Source of the DNA: Sphingopyxis sp. QXT-31
Lineage (GTDB): Bacteria > Pseudomonadota > Alphaproteobacteria > Sphingomonadales > Sphingomonadaceae
DNA length: 64,000 nt
Direction: 5' to 3'
NCBI RefSeq assembly: GCF_001984035.1
Contig: NZ_CP019449.1
Location: 62,001 to 126,000, forward strand
Positions 52,395-61,369 of the stretch are shown here, one piece after another. Both the position numbers and the translations under genes were made by a program. How positions within the stretch are numbered: position 1 is the stretch's first letter; each line of letters begins with the position of its first letter. The notes under the pieces were generated by a model. It worked only from the letters and a program-made list of their open reading frames with translations. It searched no databases and was not told the origin of the DNA.

Positions 52395-52544
52395 ATTCAG
52401 AAGCGCCGAAAGTGTTAATTTTTTGGGTGATTCTAGCGTCACAATAGTGCAATGCGTTAATAGAATTGGGGGCGGCGGGACCACCGCCCATGGGTCGCAA
52501 GGTGAGGAAGCGGCAAAGGTTCGCCGCTGCAGGGAGATTGTTTG
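52395..52544 (+). promoter_or_regulatory. AT-rich ftsZ upstream region
   Basis: The only gap in the dcw cluster longer than five bases. It is visibly AT-rich for this genome (52410-52470) and contains one GATTC (52429-52433), a GANTC site of the kind used by CcrM/GcrA in Caulobacter cell-cycle promoters. A clear -35/-10 pair was not assigned. An AGGGAGA ribosome site precedes the ATG at 52545. No full CtrA box (TTAA-N7-TTAA) was found. Confidence 0.4.
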
Positions 52545-54008
52545 ATGAGCATCAATATTGGCCCGCCGCAGGTCGATGAGCTGAAACCGCGGATCGCGGT
52601 GATCGGCGTCGGCGGAGCGGGCGGCAATGCCATCGCCAACATGATCGCGGCGCGCGTCGAAGGGGTCGATTTCGTCGTCGCCAACACCGACGCGCAGGCG
52701 CTCAACGCCTCGCCCGCCGAACGGCGCATCCAGTTGGGGACGCAGATCACCCAGGGGCTGGGCGCGGGCTCGCGGCCCGAGGTCGGGCGCGCCGCGGCCG
52801 AGGAAAGCATCGCGCAGGTCGAGGACGCGCTCGACGGCGCGCATATGTGCTTCATCGCCGCTGGCATGGGTGGCGGCACCGGCACGGGTGCGGCACCCGT
52901 CATCGCCAAGGCGGCGCGCGACCGCGGCATATTGACGGTGGGCGTCGTGACCAAGCCCTTCATGTTCGAAGGCGCGCGGCGCATGCGCTCGGCCGACGCC
53001 GGCATCGCCGAACTGCAAGAACATGTCGACACGCTGATCGTCATCCCGAACCAGAATCTCTTCCTCGTCGCCAACCCGAACACGACCTTCAAGGAAGCGT
53101 TCACGATGGCGGACGAAGTGCTGCAGCAGGGCGTGCGCGGAATCACCGACCTGATGGTCATGCCCGGCCTCATCAACCTCGACTTCGCCGACGTGCGCAG
53201 CGTGATGCGCGAAATGGGCAAGGCGATGATGGGCACCGGTGAGGCCGAAGGCGATGGCCGCGCGCTCGAAGCCGCGCAAAAGGCGATCGCCAACCCCTTG
53301 CTCGACGGCGTTTCGATGGCGGGAGCCAGGGGCGTCATCATCTCGATCACCGGCGGCGAAGACATGCGCCTGATGGAAGTCGACGAGGCCGCGAACCACA
53401 TCCGCGAGCTGGTCGATCCCGACGCCAACATCATCTGGGGCAGCGCCTTCAACGACGCGCTTGACGGCAAGATCCGCGTGTCGGTCGTCGCGACCGGCAT
53501 CGACGGCACCGGCGAGGCGGCACCCGCGCCTGCCGCGACGCGCAGCTTCTCCTTCGCCCCGGCGCGCAGCGCGGCACCCGCCGCGCCGGTCGTCGAGGAA
53601 CCGGTCGAACAGGCCGCCTATGAGGCGCCTGCCGAACCCGATCCGACGCCGGGCTTCTCGCTCGGCGATACGGCCCCGGTCGAAGAGCCCGCGGCCCCCG
53701 CGGCGAGCTACGACGACGAGCCGATGGAGCTGTCGGACGTCGCTGCGACCTACGACGATACGGCGGACGAGCTCGTCCTCGACGCGCCCGAAGCGACCCC
53801 CGATCCGTGGCAGCAACCCGCTGCCGCCAACCCGGCGCCGGCGCCGGCTCCCGCCGAGGACGCGCCGTCGCGCAACATCGGCGGTGGCACCCTGTTCGAG
53901 CGGATGTCGCGCCTGTCGCGCGGCGCGGCGCCCGCCGAGGGCGAGGAAGGGGGTAAGGAGGACGGGGTCGACATCCCGCGCTTCCTCGGCCGCCAGAACA
54001 ACCAGTAA
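52545..54008 (+). CDS. ftsZ: Cell division protein FtsZ
   Basis: A 487-residue tubulin homologue that forms the Z ring. It contains the G-G-G-T-G-T-G tubulin signature (109-115), the synergy loop N-L-D-F-A-D-V and the T7 region. Residues 1-317 are the GTPase core. The long linker (about 318-475, rich in Ala, Pro, Glu and Asp) is much longer than in E. coli and typical of alphaproteobacteria. The C-terminal peptide [12 protein letters not shown] binds FtsA and other partners. The TTG one codon before the ATG was not used. Confidence 0.97.
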   Translation: MSINIGPPQVDELKPRIAVIGVGGAGGNAIANMIAARVEGVDFVVANTDAQALNASPAERRIQLGTQITQGLGAGSRPEVGRAAAEESIAQVEDALDGAHMCFIAAGMGGGTGTGAAPVIAKAARDRGILTVGVVTKPFMFEGARRMRSADAGIAELQEHVDTLIVIPNQNLFLVANPNTTFKEAFTMADEVLQQGVRGITDLMVMPGLINLDFADVRSVMREMGKAMMGTGEAEGDGRALEAAQKAIANPLLDGVSMAGARGVIISITGGEDMRLMEVDEAANHIRELVDPDANIIWGSAFNDALDGKIRVSVVATGIDGTGEAAPAPAATRSFSFAPARSAAPAAPVVEEPVEQAAYEAPAEPDPTPGFSLGDTAPVEEPAAPAASYDDEPMELSDVAATYDDTADELVLDAPEATPDPWQQPAAANPAPAPAPAEDAPSRNIGGGTLFERMSRLSRGAAPAEGEEGGKEDGVDIPRFLGRQNNQ

Positions 54009-54020
54009 CGGGGCGTATCA

Positions 54021-54044
54021 GGCCGCCGCCAGGGCAGGGCGGCC
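54021..54044. terminator. GC hairpin after ftsZ (weak terminator or attenuator)
   Basis: GGCCGCC / GGCGGCC arms with a 10-base loop, 12 bases after the ftsZ stop. No T-run follows, so it may slow or partly end transcription or protect the mRNA rather than act as a full intrinsic terminator. Confidence 0.3.
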
Positions 54045-54069
54045 CGGAAATCGGGATGTGAATGTGCCC

Positions 54070-56046
54070 ATGCGGCGATCGATGAAGACGCGTGGTGTGC
54101 GCATAGGTCCGGGACGCGTACGGCAGGGCGCCGCCGCGTTCGCGGCCTTGCTGCTCGGCGCGACCGCGCTCGTGCCTGCCGCCTCGGCACAGGTCACGCC
54201 GCCCGACGCCGCGACGCGCGCGGCGATGGAAAAGCGCACCGCGGCGCGGACCCTGCTGTCGTCGGCGCTCGCGCGCATCGCCGCGAACAGCAAGGACGGC
54301 GCCGCGCTGCTCGACGCCGGGCGCGCCTCGGTCGAGCTCGAGGATTATCGCGCCGCGCTCGGCTTCCTGACCCGCGCCGAACAGGCGAACCCGCGCGACG
54401 GCGCGGTCAAGGCGGCGATGGGCTCGGCGATGGTCCATATGGAAAATCCGACTCGCGCGCTCGACTATTTCGGCGAGGCGCAATTGCTCGGCGCGCCCGA
54501 ACGGCTGTTCCTTTCCGACCGCGGGCTCGCGCGCGATCTGCTCGGTCAGCAGGATGCGGCGCAGCGCGACTATCAGCTTGCCCTATCGCTCGCGCCCAAT
54601 GACGAGACGCTGCGCCGCTATGCGCTGTCGCTCGGCATCGCGGGCGAGGCCGACCGCGGCGTGCAACTGCTCGCGGGCCAGCTGCGCGCGCAGGATCGCG
54701 GCGCGTGGCGCATGCGTGCGATGATCCTCGCGATCGCCGGCCGCAACGGCGAGGCGACCGAAATCGTCAACGCGACGATGCCGCCGCAGCTCGCGCAGAA
54801 TATCCTGCCCTATCTCACCCAGATGAACCGCCTCAACCCGGCGCAGCAGGCCGCCGCCGCGCATTTCGGGCGCTTTCCCTCGGGCAATCTCGGTCCGCCG
54901 CGCAGGCCCGTGCAGGTCGCCGCCGCGACCCCGCCGCCCGCCGCGACGCCGGCTCCGGCCAGTGCGAAGCCCGACCGCCGCCGCCCGAGCGAGCGCGACC
55001 GTGCGCGCGGCACGCTGACCCCTGCCACCGCGACCCCGCCCGCAGTGAGCGTGCGCCGCCAGCCCGATCCGCCGCCGCCCGCCGCGGTCCCGCCGCGCCA
55101 GCCGCCGACCGTGCAGGTCGCCGCAGCAACGCCGCTACGCCCGGCGCCGACGCCCGCGCCGACCCCGGCGCCGCGCGCCGCGCCGCCGCCAGCCCCGGCA
55201 GCAACACCGCCGGCGACCGTTGCCGGAACTTCGACGCTGCCGGCGGCGATCCTGCCGAGCCCGGCGCCGACTCCGAGCCCGACACCCGCTCCACCGCCCG
55301 CCGCCACGCCGCCCGCCGCAACGCCGCCGCCCGCTGCCCCGATCGGCGTGGCGATCCGCGACAGCGGCCCCGTCGGCCCCGGCTTCTCGATCTCCGACAT
55401 CGGCCAACCCGCCACGGTCGCAACCCCGGCCCCGACGCCCGCGCCCGCCGCATCGACGCCGCAGCCGGTCGAGCTCGCCGCCGCCGAAGCCGCACCCCCG
55501 CCAGCCTCGGCGGTCTCCGCCGCGCCGACTTTCGCGCCGACCCCTGCGGCACCGCTCGCCTCGCTCGCCGACATCGTCGGCGCGCTCGAAATCCCCGCCG
55601 AGGAAATGGCGGCCTCTATCGACGCGGTCGACGCCGCGACGCTCGCCAAGCTGCGCGAGGACAAGCGCAAGGCCGAAGCGGCGGCCGAAGCCAAGCGCGT
55701 CAAGGATGATGCCGCCGCCAAGGCCAAGGCGGAAGCCGATACGAAGGCCAAGGTCGAAGCCGCTGAAAAGAAAGCCAACCCCGCGCGCCTCTGGGTCCAG
55801 ATCGCCACCGGCGCCAACGCCAAGGCGCTGGCCTTCGACTTCAACAAATTTGCAAAGAAGAACCCCGCGCTCTTCAAGGGCAAGGCGGGCGCCAGCACCG
55901 AATGGGGCCGCACCCGCCGCCTGCTCGTCGGGCCCTTCCCGAACAAGAAGGGCGCCGACGCCTGGCTCGCCGATTACAAGAAGGCCGGCGGCGACGGCTT
56001 CCTCTTCAACAGCGACGCGGGCCAGGAAGTCGCTCCGGTCAAATGA
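54070..56046 (+). CDS. TPR and SPOR domain protein, periplasmic
   Basis: A 658-residue protein. Signal peptide about 1-40 (ends P-A-A-S-A-Q); TPR-like helical repeats about 60-230; a long Pro/Ala/Thr-rich linker (about 280-520, repeated A-P-T-P-A-P-type runs); a charged helix (about 535-577); and a C-terminal SPOR domain (about 580-655: R-L-W-V-Q-I-A-T-G-A, L-L-V-G-P-F-P). SPOR domains bind denuded glycan at the septum, which fits a gene directly after ftsZ. The start ATG at 54070 was preferred over GTG 54058 and ATG 54082; all keep the signal peptide. A divisome or cell-wall role is inferred. Confidence 0.8.
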   Translation: MRRSMKTRGVRIGPGRVRQGAAAFAALLLGATALVPAASAQVTPPDAATRAAMEKRTAARTLLSSALARIAANSKDGAALLDAGRASVELEDYRAALGFLTRAEQANPRDGAVKAAMGSAMVHMENPTRALDYFGEAQLLGAPERLFLSDRGLARDLLGQQDAAQRDYQLALSLAPNDETLRRYALSLGIAGEADRGVQLLAGQLRAQDRGAWRMRAMILAIAGRNGEATEIVNATMPPQLAQNILPYLTQMNRLNPAQQAAAAHFGRFPSGNLGPPRRPVQVAAATPPPAATPAPASAKPDRRRPSERDRARGTLTPATATPPAVSVRRQPDPPPPAAVPPRQPPTVQVAAATPLRPAPTPAPTPAPRAAPPPAPAATPPATVAGTSTLPAAILPSPAPTPSPTPAPPPAATPPAATPPPAAPIGVAIRDSGPVGPGFSISDIGQPATVATPAPTPAPAASTPQPVELAAAEAAPPPASAVSAAPTFAPTPAAPLASLADIVGALEIPAEEMAASIDAVDAATLAKLREDKRKAEAAAEAKRVKDDAAAKAKAEADTKAKVEAAEKKANPARLWVQIATGANAKALAFDFNKFAKKNPALFKGKAGASTEWGRTRRLLVGPFPNKKGADAWLADYKKAGGDGFLFNSDAGQEVAPVK

Positions 56047-56207
56047 GCGTGGCTAGCGCCACGATAAATCCTCCCCATAGCGAAGCTTTGGGGAGGGGGA
56101 CCGTCCGCGAAGCGGATGGTGGAGGGGTCGGCAACGTCGGCGCCATTACCCCTCCGTCAGCGCTTCGCGCTGCCACCTCCCCATCGCTTCGCGTGGGGAG
56201 GATCTGA
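56047..56207. repeat. Large palindrome (type Q, copy 2) supplying a ribosome site
   Basis: A CGTGGC-tagc-GCCACG hairpin follows the SPOR gene stop, then a composite palindrome (56067-56203) with outer arms ATCCTCCCCATAGCGAAGC... and ...GCTTCGCGTGGGGAGGAT and inner arms around CCGTCCGCGAAGCGGATGG. The right end contains GGGGAGGA (56195-56202), which lies five bases before the dGTPase ATG and serves as its Shine-Dalgarno sequence. It matches the repeat at 29834-29975 in layout. Confidence 0.8.
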
Positions 56208-57380
56208 ATGAGCGTCGCCGCCTGCGCCAGCCGTCCCGAACTAAGCCGCGGGCGGCTGCACGAGGAGGTCGGCCGCGTCGTGCGCGGGCCGCGCGACGAT
56301 TTTCAGCGCGACCGCGACCGCATCATTCATTCGATCGCCTTCCGCCGCCTGCGCCACAAGACGCAGGTCTTTGTCGCCCCCGACGGCGACCATTATCGCG
56401 TCCGCCTGACCCACAGCATTGAGGTCGCGCAGATCGGCCGCGGCATCGCGCGCGCGCTTGGGCTTAACGAGGACCTCACCGAGGCGCTCTGCCTCGCGCA
56501 CGACATCGGCCACCCGCCCTTTGGCCATGCCGGCGAGGACGCGCTCAAGGCCGCTATGGCCGACCACGGCGGTTTCGACCATAATGGCCATACGCTGCGC
56601 ACGCTGGCCTGCCTCGAATGCCCCTATCCGCGCTTCGACGGGCTCAACCTGACGTGGGAGACGCTCGAGGGGCTCGCCAAGCATAATGGCCCGGTGACGA
56701 ACCCCGGCTGGGCGCTCGCCGAAATCGACGCGCGCTTTGCGCTCGACCTCGACAGCCACGCCAGCCTCGAGGCGCAGATCGCGGCGGTCGCCGACGACAT
56801 CGCCTATGATAATCACGACATCGACGACGGGCTGCGCGCGGGGCTGCTCGATTTCGACCAGCTGATGGCGCAGCCCTTCGTCGCCGCCAATTTCGCCGGC
56901 GTCGAAGAACGCTTCCCCGGCGCGCCGCGCGAGCGGCTGCTGCGCGAACTGGTGCGCGACCAGATCGGGGTGATGGTCAACGATGTGATCGCCGCGACGA
57001 CCGCCAATGTTGCCGATGCGGGCGTCGCGAGCGCCGACGAGGTGCGCATGGGGGGCCGCACGCTTGGCGGCTTCTCGCCCGAACTCGCGGCGGCGGAGCG
57101 CGACCTCAAGCGTTTCATGTACGCCAATCTCTACCACCACCCCGAACAGCTCGCCGCCGCCGAGGCCGCGAACCAGGTCATCGCGCGCCTGTTCGATGCC
57201 TATGCCGCCGACCCGCGGCTGATGGGCGCCGACTGGTCCGCCCGCCTGCCGCACGAAAAGGGCGCAACCGTGCGCCACATCGGCGACTATATCGCCGGCA
57301 TGACCGACCGCTTTGCGATCGACCGCTACGCTGAAATCTTCGGGCGCGGCGACGTGCCGGAAGCGCTGGCGCACGCCTGA
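56208..57380 (+). CDS. dgt: Deoxyguanosinetriphosphate triphosphohydrolase-like protein
   Basis: A 390-residue HD-domain enzyme of the dGTPase type 2 group, splitting dGTP or other dNTPs into nucleoside and triphosphate. HD metal ligands are visible: His69 (T-H-S), H98-D99 in L-A-H-D-I-G-H-P-P-F-G-H, and the later D of D-D-I-A-Y-D-N. The N-terminal F-R-R-L-R-H-K-T-Q-V-F motif is characteristic. E. coli Dgt is longer (505 residues); this shorter form is usual in alphaproteobacteria. Its start codon follows a repeat that supplies the ribosome site. Confidence 0.92.
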   Translation: MSVAACASRPELSRGRLHEEVGRVVRGPRDDFQRDRDRIIHSIAFRRLRHKTQVFVAPDGDHYRVRLTHSIEVAQIGRGIARALGLNEDLTEALCLAHDIGHPPFGHAGEDALKAAMADHGGFDHNGHTLRTLACLECPYPRFDGLNLTWETLEGLAKHNGPVTNPGWALAEIDARFALDLDSHASLEAQIAAVADDIAYDNHDIDDGLRAGLLDFDQLMAQPFVAANFAGVEERFPGAPRERLLRELVRDQIGVMVNDVIAATTANVADAGVASADEVRMGGRTLGGFSPELAAAERDLKRFMYANLYHHPEQLAAAEAANQVIARLFDAYAADPRLMGADWSARLPHEKGATVRHIGDYIAGMTDRFAIDRYAEIFGRGDVPEALAHA

Positions 57381-57400
57381 AAACCCATTAGACTGGCGCC

Positions 57401-58054
57401 ATGACGACGCCCAGCACCCTGCTCCTCGGCGCGACCGGCATGGTCGGGCAGGCGGTGATCGCCCAGGCCGGCGACCGCTCGCTCACCATCCTCGCGCGGC
57501 GTGAGATGGAGGGCCTGCCCGAACAGCACGCGCTGCTCGTCGCGCCGCCCGAGCGCTGGGCGGATATCGTCGCGGTCGAGCGCCCCGCGACGCTCGTCTC
57601 GTGCCTCGGCACGACGATCCGCCAGGCAGGATCCAAAGCAGCTTTCCGCGCGGTCGATCACGACCTGATCCTCGCGGCGGCGCGCGGCGCGCGGATGGCG
57701 GGCACGCGGCAGATGATCGTCGTGAGCTCGGTCGGCGCTTCGGCGAAGAGCCGCAACTTCTATCTGAAGACCAAGGGCGAGACCGAGGATGGCCTGCGCG
57801 CGCTCGGCTTCGAGCGGCTCGACATCTTGCGCCCCGGGTTGCTGATGGGCGAACGCGCCGGGCCCACAAGGCTGGGCGAGGGGATTGCCGCGGCCGCGGC
57901 CCCGCTGACCGACGCTTTGCTCCACGGCAGCCTGCGCCGCTATCGCTCGATCCGCGGCGAAACGGTCGCGCGCGCGATCGTCGCGCTGATCGGCATCGCC
58001 CAGCCCGGCGTACGAATCCACGAAAATGACGCGATGCGGCGGCTCGCCGATTGA
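57401..58054 (+). CDS. NAD(P)H-binding SDR-like protein
   Basis: A 217-residue atypical short-chain dehydrogenase of the NAD(P)H-binding (NmrA/HTATIP2-like) group. The dinucleotide motif G-A-T-G-M-V-G (about 9-15), V-S-S-V-G-A and the Y-L-K-T-K (YxxxK, about 124-128) are present. Such proteins are often oxidoreductases or cofactor sensors with unknown substrates. The gene starts 20 bases after dgt and ends just before the glycine riboswitch; it probably belongs with dgt. Confidence 0.8.
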   Translation: MTTPSTLLLGATGMVGQAVIAQAGDRSLTILARREMEGLPEQHALLVAPPERWADIVAVERPATLVSCLGTTIRQAGSKAAFRAVDHDLILAAARGARMAGTRQMIVVSSVGASAKSRNFYLKTKGETEDGLRALGFERLDILRPGLLMGERAGPTRLGEGIAAAAAPLTDALLHGSLRRYRSIRGETVARAIVALIGIAQPGVRIHENDAMRRLAD

Positions 58055-58114
58055 CTCTGCCTTGGGCGCCCGCCAAGGCTCGGGCGTCTGTCGCATCCTC
58101 CCAAGGGATTCGAC

Positions 58115-58318
58115 CGGCCGCGCGGGAGAGCGCGAGGGCGGGGCAACCCGCGCCTCGCCACCGAAGGAGCAACCGCCCCGGAAACTCTCAGGTCAAGCGG
58201 ACCGCGCAGGCTGGAACGGACACTCTGGAAAGCGTTCCGGCTCCTGCTGGAACCACCGAAGGGGTAACCCCATGATATCATGGGGGAAAACTCTCAGGTT
58301 CCCGTGACAGAGGGGGCA
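58115..58318 (+). ncRNA. Tandem glycine riboswitch upstream of gcvT
   Basis: Two glycine aptamers in a row. Aptamer 1 (about 58118-58210) has GGGAGAG, CACCGAAGGAGCAA and GGAAACTCTCAGG with the closing GGACCGCG. Aptamer 2 (about 58217-58314) has GGACACTCTGGA, CACCGAAGGGGTAA and AAAACTCTCAGG closing with GTGACAGAGG. The core words ACCGAAGG and AACTCTCAGG are each present twice, which is diagnostic. Glycine binding normally switches on the gcv operon. An ATGA-type start for gcvT lies 58 bases beyond. The 321-base gap holds nothing else. Confidence 0.95.
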
Positions 58319-58375
58319 TGGTCGAAACCGCGGCACCCCGCCGTGCGTTCGCCATGTCAACCACGGGAGACTGAC

Positions 58376-59518
58376 ATGACCGAAATTGAACAGACGGGCG
58401 AGGAAGCGGCCCCCACCGCGACCCTGCCGCTCGACGCCTGGCACCGCGATCGCGGCGGCCGGATGGTCGCATTCGCCGGTTACTGGATGCCGATCCAATA
58501 TGAAGGCATCATGGCCGAGCATCTGTGGGTCCGCGAAAATGCCGGCCTGTTCGATGTCAGCCACATGGGCCAGCTCTACCTGTTGGGCGAAGGCCTCGAC
58601 GACGCGCTCGAAGCGGTGCTGCCCGGCGACGTGAAGGGTCTCGCGGTCGGGCGCATGCGCTATTCTCTGCTGCTCGCCGAGGATGGCGGCATTCTCGACG
58701 ATCTGATGCTGAGCCGCTGGCCCGAGGGCATCTATATGGTCGTCAACGGCGCGGTGAAGTGGGAGGATATCGGGCATCTGCGCGAAACCCTGCCCGACGC
58801 GATCACGATCAACCATCTCGAAGACCGCGCGCTGCTCGCGCTGCAGGGCCCCAAGGCCTTCGACGCCCTCAAGCGTCACACCACCGGCCAATGGCCGCTC
58901 GAAGCGCTCGTCTTCATGATGGGCGGGCCGTATCAGATCGGCGGCGTCGATGCGTGGATCAGCCGCTCCGGCTATACCGGCGAGGACGGCTTCGAAATCT
59001 CGGTCGATGCCGACAAGGTCGAACAGGTGGCTAACCTCCTCTGCGGCGCGCCCGAGGTGAAGCCCATCGGTCTCGGCGCCCGCGACAGCCTGCGCCTCGA
59101 AGCCGGGCTGCCGCTCTACGGCCACGACCTCGACCCCACGATCGACCCGATCGAAGGCGACCTCGGCTTCGCGATCCAGAAGCGTCGCCGCGTAGAAGGC
59201 GGTTTCCCGGGCGCCGCCCGCATCCTCGGCCATTATGAGGACGGCCCGCCGCGCAAACGCGTCGGCCTGCTCGTCGACGGCAAGCTGCCCGTGCGCGAGG
59301 GCGCCAAGCTGTTCGACGGCGAGGACGAGATTGGCGTCGTGACGTCGGGCGGCTTCGCCCCCAGCGTCGGCGCCCCCATCGCCATGGGTTATGTCCCGCG
59401 CGACCATGCCGTCCCCGGCAAGTCGGTCGCCGCCGAAGTTCGCGGCAAGCGCGTGCATTGCACCGTGACCGCGATGCCGTTCGTTCCACACCGCTATGTG
59501 CGCAAACAGGGAGGCTGA
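58376..59518 (+). CDS. gcvT: Glycine cleavage system T protein
   Basis: A 380-residue aminomethyltransferase that passes the methylene group from the H protein to tetrahydrofolate. G-E-F-x-V-S-H-M-G (here L-F-D-V-S-H-M-G-Q near 58), the S-R-S-G-Y-T-G-E-D-G-F-E block (about 195) and G-L-G-A-R-D-S-L-R-L-E-A-G-L (about 230) are conserved. The ATG at 58376 follows CACGGGAGA; an upstream frame through the riboswitch is not coding. First gene of gcvT-gcvH-gcvPA-gcvPB; the lpd gene for the L protein is elsewhere. Confidence 0.96.
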   Translation: MTEIEQTGEEAAPTATLPLDAWHRDRGGRMVAFAGYWMPIQYEGIMAEHLWVRENAGLFDVSHMGQLYLLGEGLDDALEAVLPGDVKGLAVGRMRYSLLLAEDGGILDDLMLSRWPEGIYMVVNGAVKWEDIGHLRETLPDAITINHLEDRALLALQGPKAFDALKRHTTGQWPLEALVFMMGGPYQIGGVDAWISRSGYTGEDGFEISVDADKVEQVANLLCGAPEVKPIGLGARDSLRLEAGLPLYGHDLDPTIDPIEGDLGFAIQKRRRVEGGFPGAARILGHYEDGPPRKRVGLLVDGKLPVREGAKLFDGEDEIGVVTSGGFAPSVGAPIAMGYVPRDHAVPGKSVAAEVRGKRVHCTVTAMPFVPHRYVRKQGG

Positions 59519-59521
59519 CCG

Positions 59522-59893
59522 ATGCCGCGTTATTATACCGAAGAACATGAATGGATCGACGTTGACGGCGACGTCGCCACGGTGGGCATCACCGACTTCG
59601 CGCAGGGCCAGCTCGGCGACATCGTCTTCGTCGAGGTTCCCGACACCGGCGCCGAACTCAGCCAGGGCGGCGACGCCGCGGTCGTGGAATCGGTGAAGGC
59701 GGCAAGCGACGTCTATGCCCCGGTCGACGGCACCGTCACCGAAGGCAATGGCCAGCTCGAGGAAGACCCGGCGCTCGTCAACAGCGATCCCGAGGGCGAA
59801 GGCTGGTTCTTCCGCATGACGCTCAGCGACAAGAGCCAGCTCGACGCGCTGATGAATGCGGCTGCGTACAAGGCCTTCTGCGACGATCTTTGA
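59522..59893 (+). CDS. gcvH: Glycine cleavage system H protein
   Basis: A 123-residue lipoyl carrier. The modified lysine is Lys59 in E-S-V-K-A-A-S-D-V, with the flanking G-D-I-V-F-V-E-V-P. It shuttles the aminomethyl group between P, T and L proteins. It starts three bases after gcvT. A palindromic repeat follows the stop before gcvPA. Confidence 0.97.
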   Translation: MPRYYTEEHEWIDVDGDVATVGITDFAQGQLGDIVFVEVPDTGAELSQGGDAAVVESVKAASDVYAPVDGTVTEGNGQLEEDPALVNSDPEGEGWFFRMTLSDKSQLDALMNAAAYKAFCDDL

Positions 59894-59898
59894 CCAAA

Positions 59899-59986
59899 CC
59901 CGTTCGTGTCGAGCGAAGTCGAGACACCCTGAAGGAATGCGCTGCCCAAGCGCATCTCGACTTCGCTCGATGCGAACGGAATTTTT
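59899..59986. repeat. Palindromic repeat, GTCGAGCGAAGTCGAG type (copy S3), possible terminator
   Basis: Arms 59900-59927 and 59952-59980 are inverted repeats with the core TCGAGCGAAGTCGAGA; the loop is 24 bases. A TTTTTT run follows at 59982-59987, so it resembles an intrinsic terminator between gcvH and gcvPA and could lower expression of the P-protein genes. Sister copies are at 24387 and 32494. Confidence 0.85.
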
Positions 59987-60010
59987 TGCTCCTCCGGAGT
60001 TTGACTAATC

Positions 60011-61369
60011 ATGCGTTACCTCCCGCTCACCGCCGACGACCGTTCGGCCATGCTCAGCGTCATCGGTGCCACGACAATCGACGACCTGTTCGTCGACGTC
60101 CCCCCCGAGGCGCGGCTCGACGGCCCGATTGCCGATCTGCCAAATCAGGCCAGCGAGCTGGCGGTCGAGCGCCACATGGGTGCGCTGGCGCGGCGCAACC
60201 GCGCGGCGGGCGACGGGCCCTTCTTCCTCGGCGCGGGCGCCTACCGCCACCATGTCCCGGCGAGCGTCGATCACCTGATCCAGCGCGGTGAGTTCCTCAC
60301 CGCCTACACGCCCTACCAGCCCGAAATAGCGCAGGGCACGCTGCAGATGCTGTTCGAGTTCCAGAGCCAGGTCGCGCGCCTGCTCGGCACCGACGTCGCC
60401 AACGCGTCGATGTACGACGGCTCGACCGCTTGCTGGGAAGCGGTCGTGATGGCGCGGCGCATCACCAGGCGCGCGAAGGCGCTCTTCTCGACCGGCGTCC
60501 ACCCGCATTACCGCAGCGTCGCGCGGACGATGGCCAAATATACCGGCGATGTGCTCGTCGAGGGCGACCCCGAGCTGGTCCCCGGCACCGACTGGGCGGA
60601 TCTCGCCGCGGCGGTCGACAAGGAGACCAGCTGCGTCGTCGTCCAATATCCCGACATCCTCGGCCGCATCGACGACATGGCGGCGCTTGCTAAGGCGTGC
60701 CAGGCATCGGGCGCGCTGCTGATCGCGGTCGTCACCGAACCCGTCGCGCTCGGCCTCATCAAGGCGCCCGGCGAAATGGGCGCCGACATCGTCGTCGGCG
60801 AGGGGCAGTCGATCGGCGTCGGCCTGCAGTTCGGCGGGCCCTACGTGGGCCTCTTCGCATGCAAGGCCAAATATGTCCGCCAGATGCCCGGGCGCCTGTG
60901 CGGCGAGACCGTCGACGCCAATGGCAAGCGCGGCTTCGTGCTGACCCTCTCGACGCGTGAGCAGCATATCCGCCGCGAAAAGGCGACGAGTAATATCTGC
61001 ACCAACTCGGGGCTTTGCGCGCTGGCCTTCAGCATCCACATGACCTTGCTCGGCGAGGCTGGGCTGCGCCAGCTCGCGTCGATCAACCATGGCCGCGCGC
61101 TGGCGGCCGCCGGGCAACTCGCGAAGGTGCCGGGCGTGTCGGTGCTCAACAGCGCCTTCTTCAACGAATTCACCCTGCTGCTGCCGGCCGCCGCGCGGCC
61201 GGTGGTTCATCAGCTGGCCGAGCGCGACATCCTCGGCGGCGTGTCGCTCGGCCGCCTCTACCCCGAGAACGCGGGCCTCGAAAACGGCCTCGTCGTCGCG
61301 GTCACCGAAACCTGCACCGCGGAGGACATCGCCGCCTTTGCCGCGGCGCTGAAGGAGGTGCTGGCATGA
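60011..61369 (+). CDS. gcvPA: Glycine dehydrogenase (decarboxylating) subunit 1
   Basis: A 452-residue alpha subunit of the split P protein, homologous to the N-terminal half of the one-chain enzyme. It has the [12 protein letters not shown] motif (about 74-85), T-A-Y-T-P-Y-Q-P-E and M-Y-D-G-S-T-A (about 137). It lacks the PLP lysine, which is in subunit 2. ATG 60011 is preceded by CTCCGGAG. The stop overlaps gcvPB (ATGA), in keeping with a two-subunit complex. Confidence 0.96.
   Translation: MRYLPLTADDRSAMLSVIGATTIDDLFVDVPPEARLDGPIADLPNQASELAVERHMGALARRNRAAGDGPFFLGAGAYRHHVPASVDHLIQRGEFLTAYTPYQPEIAQGTLQMLFEFQSQVARLLGTDVANASMYDGSTACWEAVVMARRITRRAKALFSTGVHPHYRSVARTMAKYTGDVLVEGDPELVPGTDWADLAAAVDKETSCVVVQYPDILGRIDDMAALAKACQASGALLIAVVTEPVALGLIKAPGEMGADIVVGEGQSIGVGLQFGGPYVGLFACKAKYVRQMPGRLCGETVDANGKRGFVLTLSTREQHIRREKATSNICTNSGLCALAFSIHMTLLGEAGLRQLASINHGRALAAAGQLAKVPGVSVLNSAFFNEFTLLLPAAARPVVHQLAERDILGGVSLGRLYPENAGLENGLVVAVTETCTAEDIAAFAAALKEVLA

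Noticed and set aside
52395..52544. CtrA box before ftsZ
   Set aside because: Two TTAA words occur but about 40 bases apart instead of seven.
58051..58080. TTGACT as -35 box of the gcv promoter
   Set aside because: No TATAAT-like sequence at the right spacing, and the bases overlap the preceding stop codon.
58026..58307. Open frames running through the glycine riboswitch
   Set aside because: They lack ribosome sites and family resemblance, and the sequence is explained by two aptamers with diagnostic core words.
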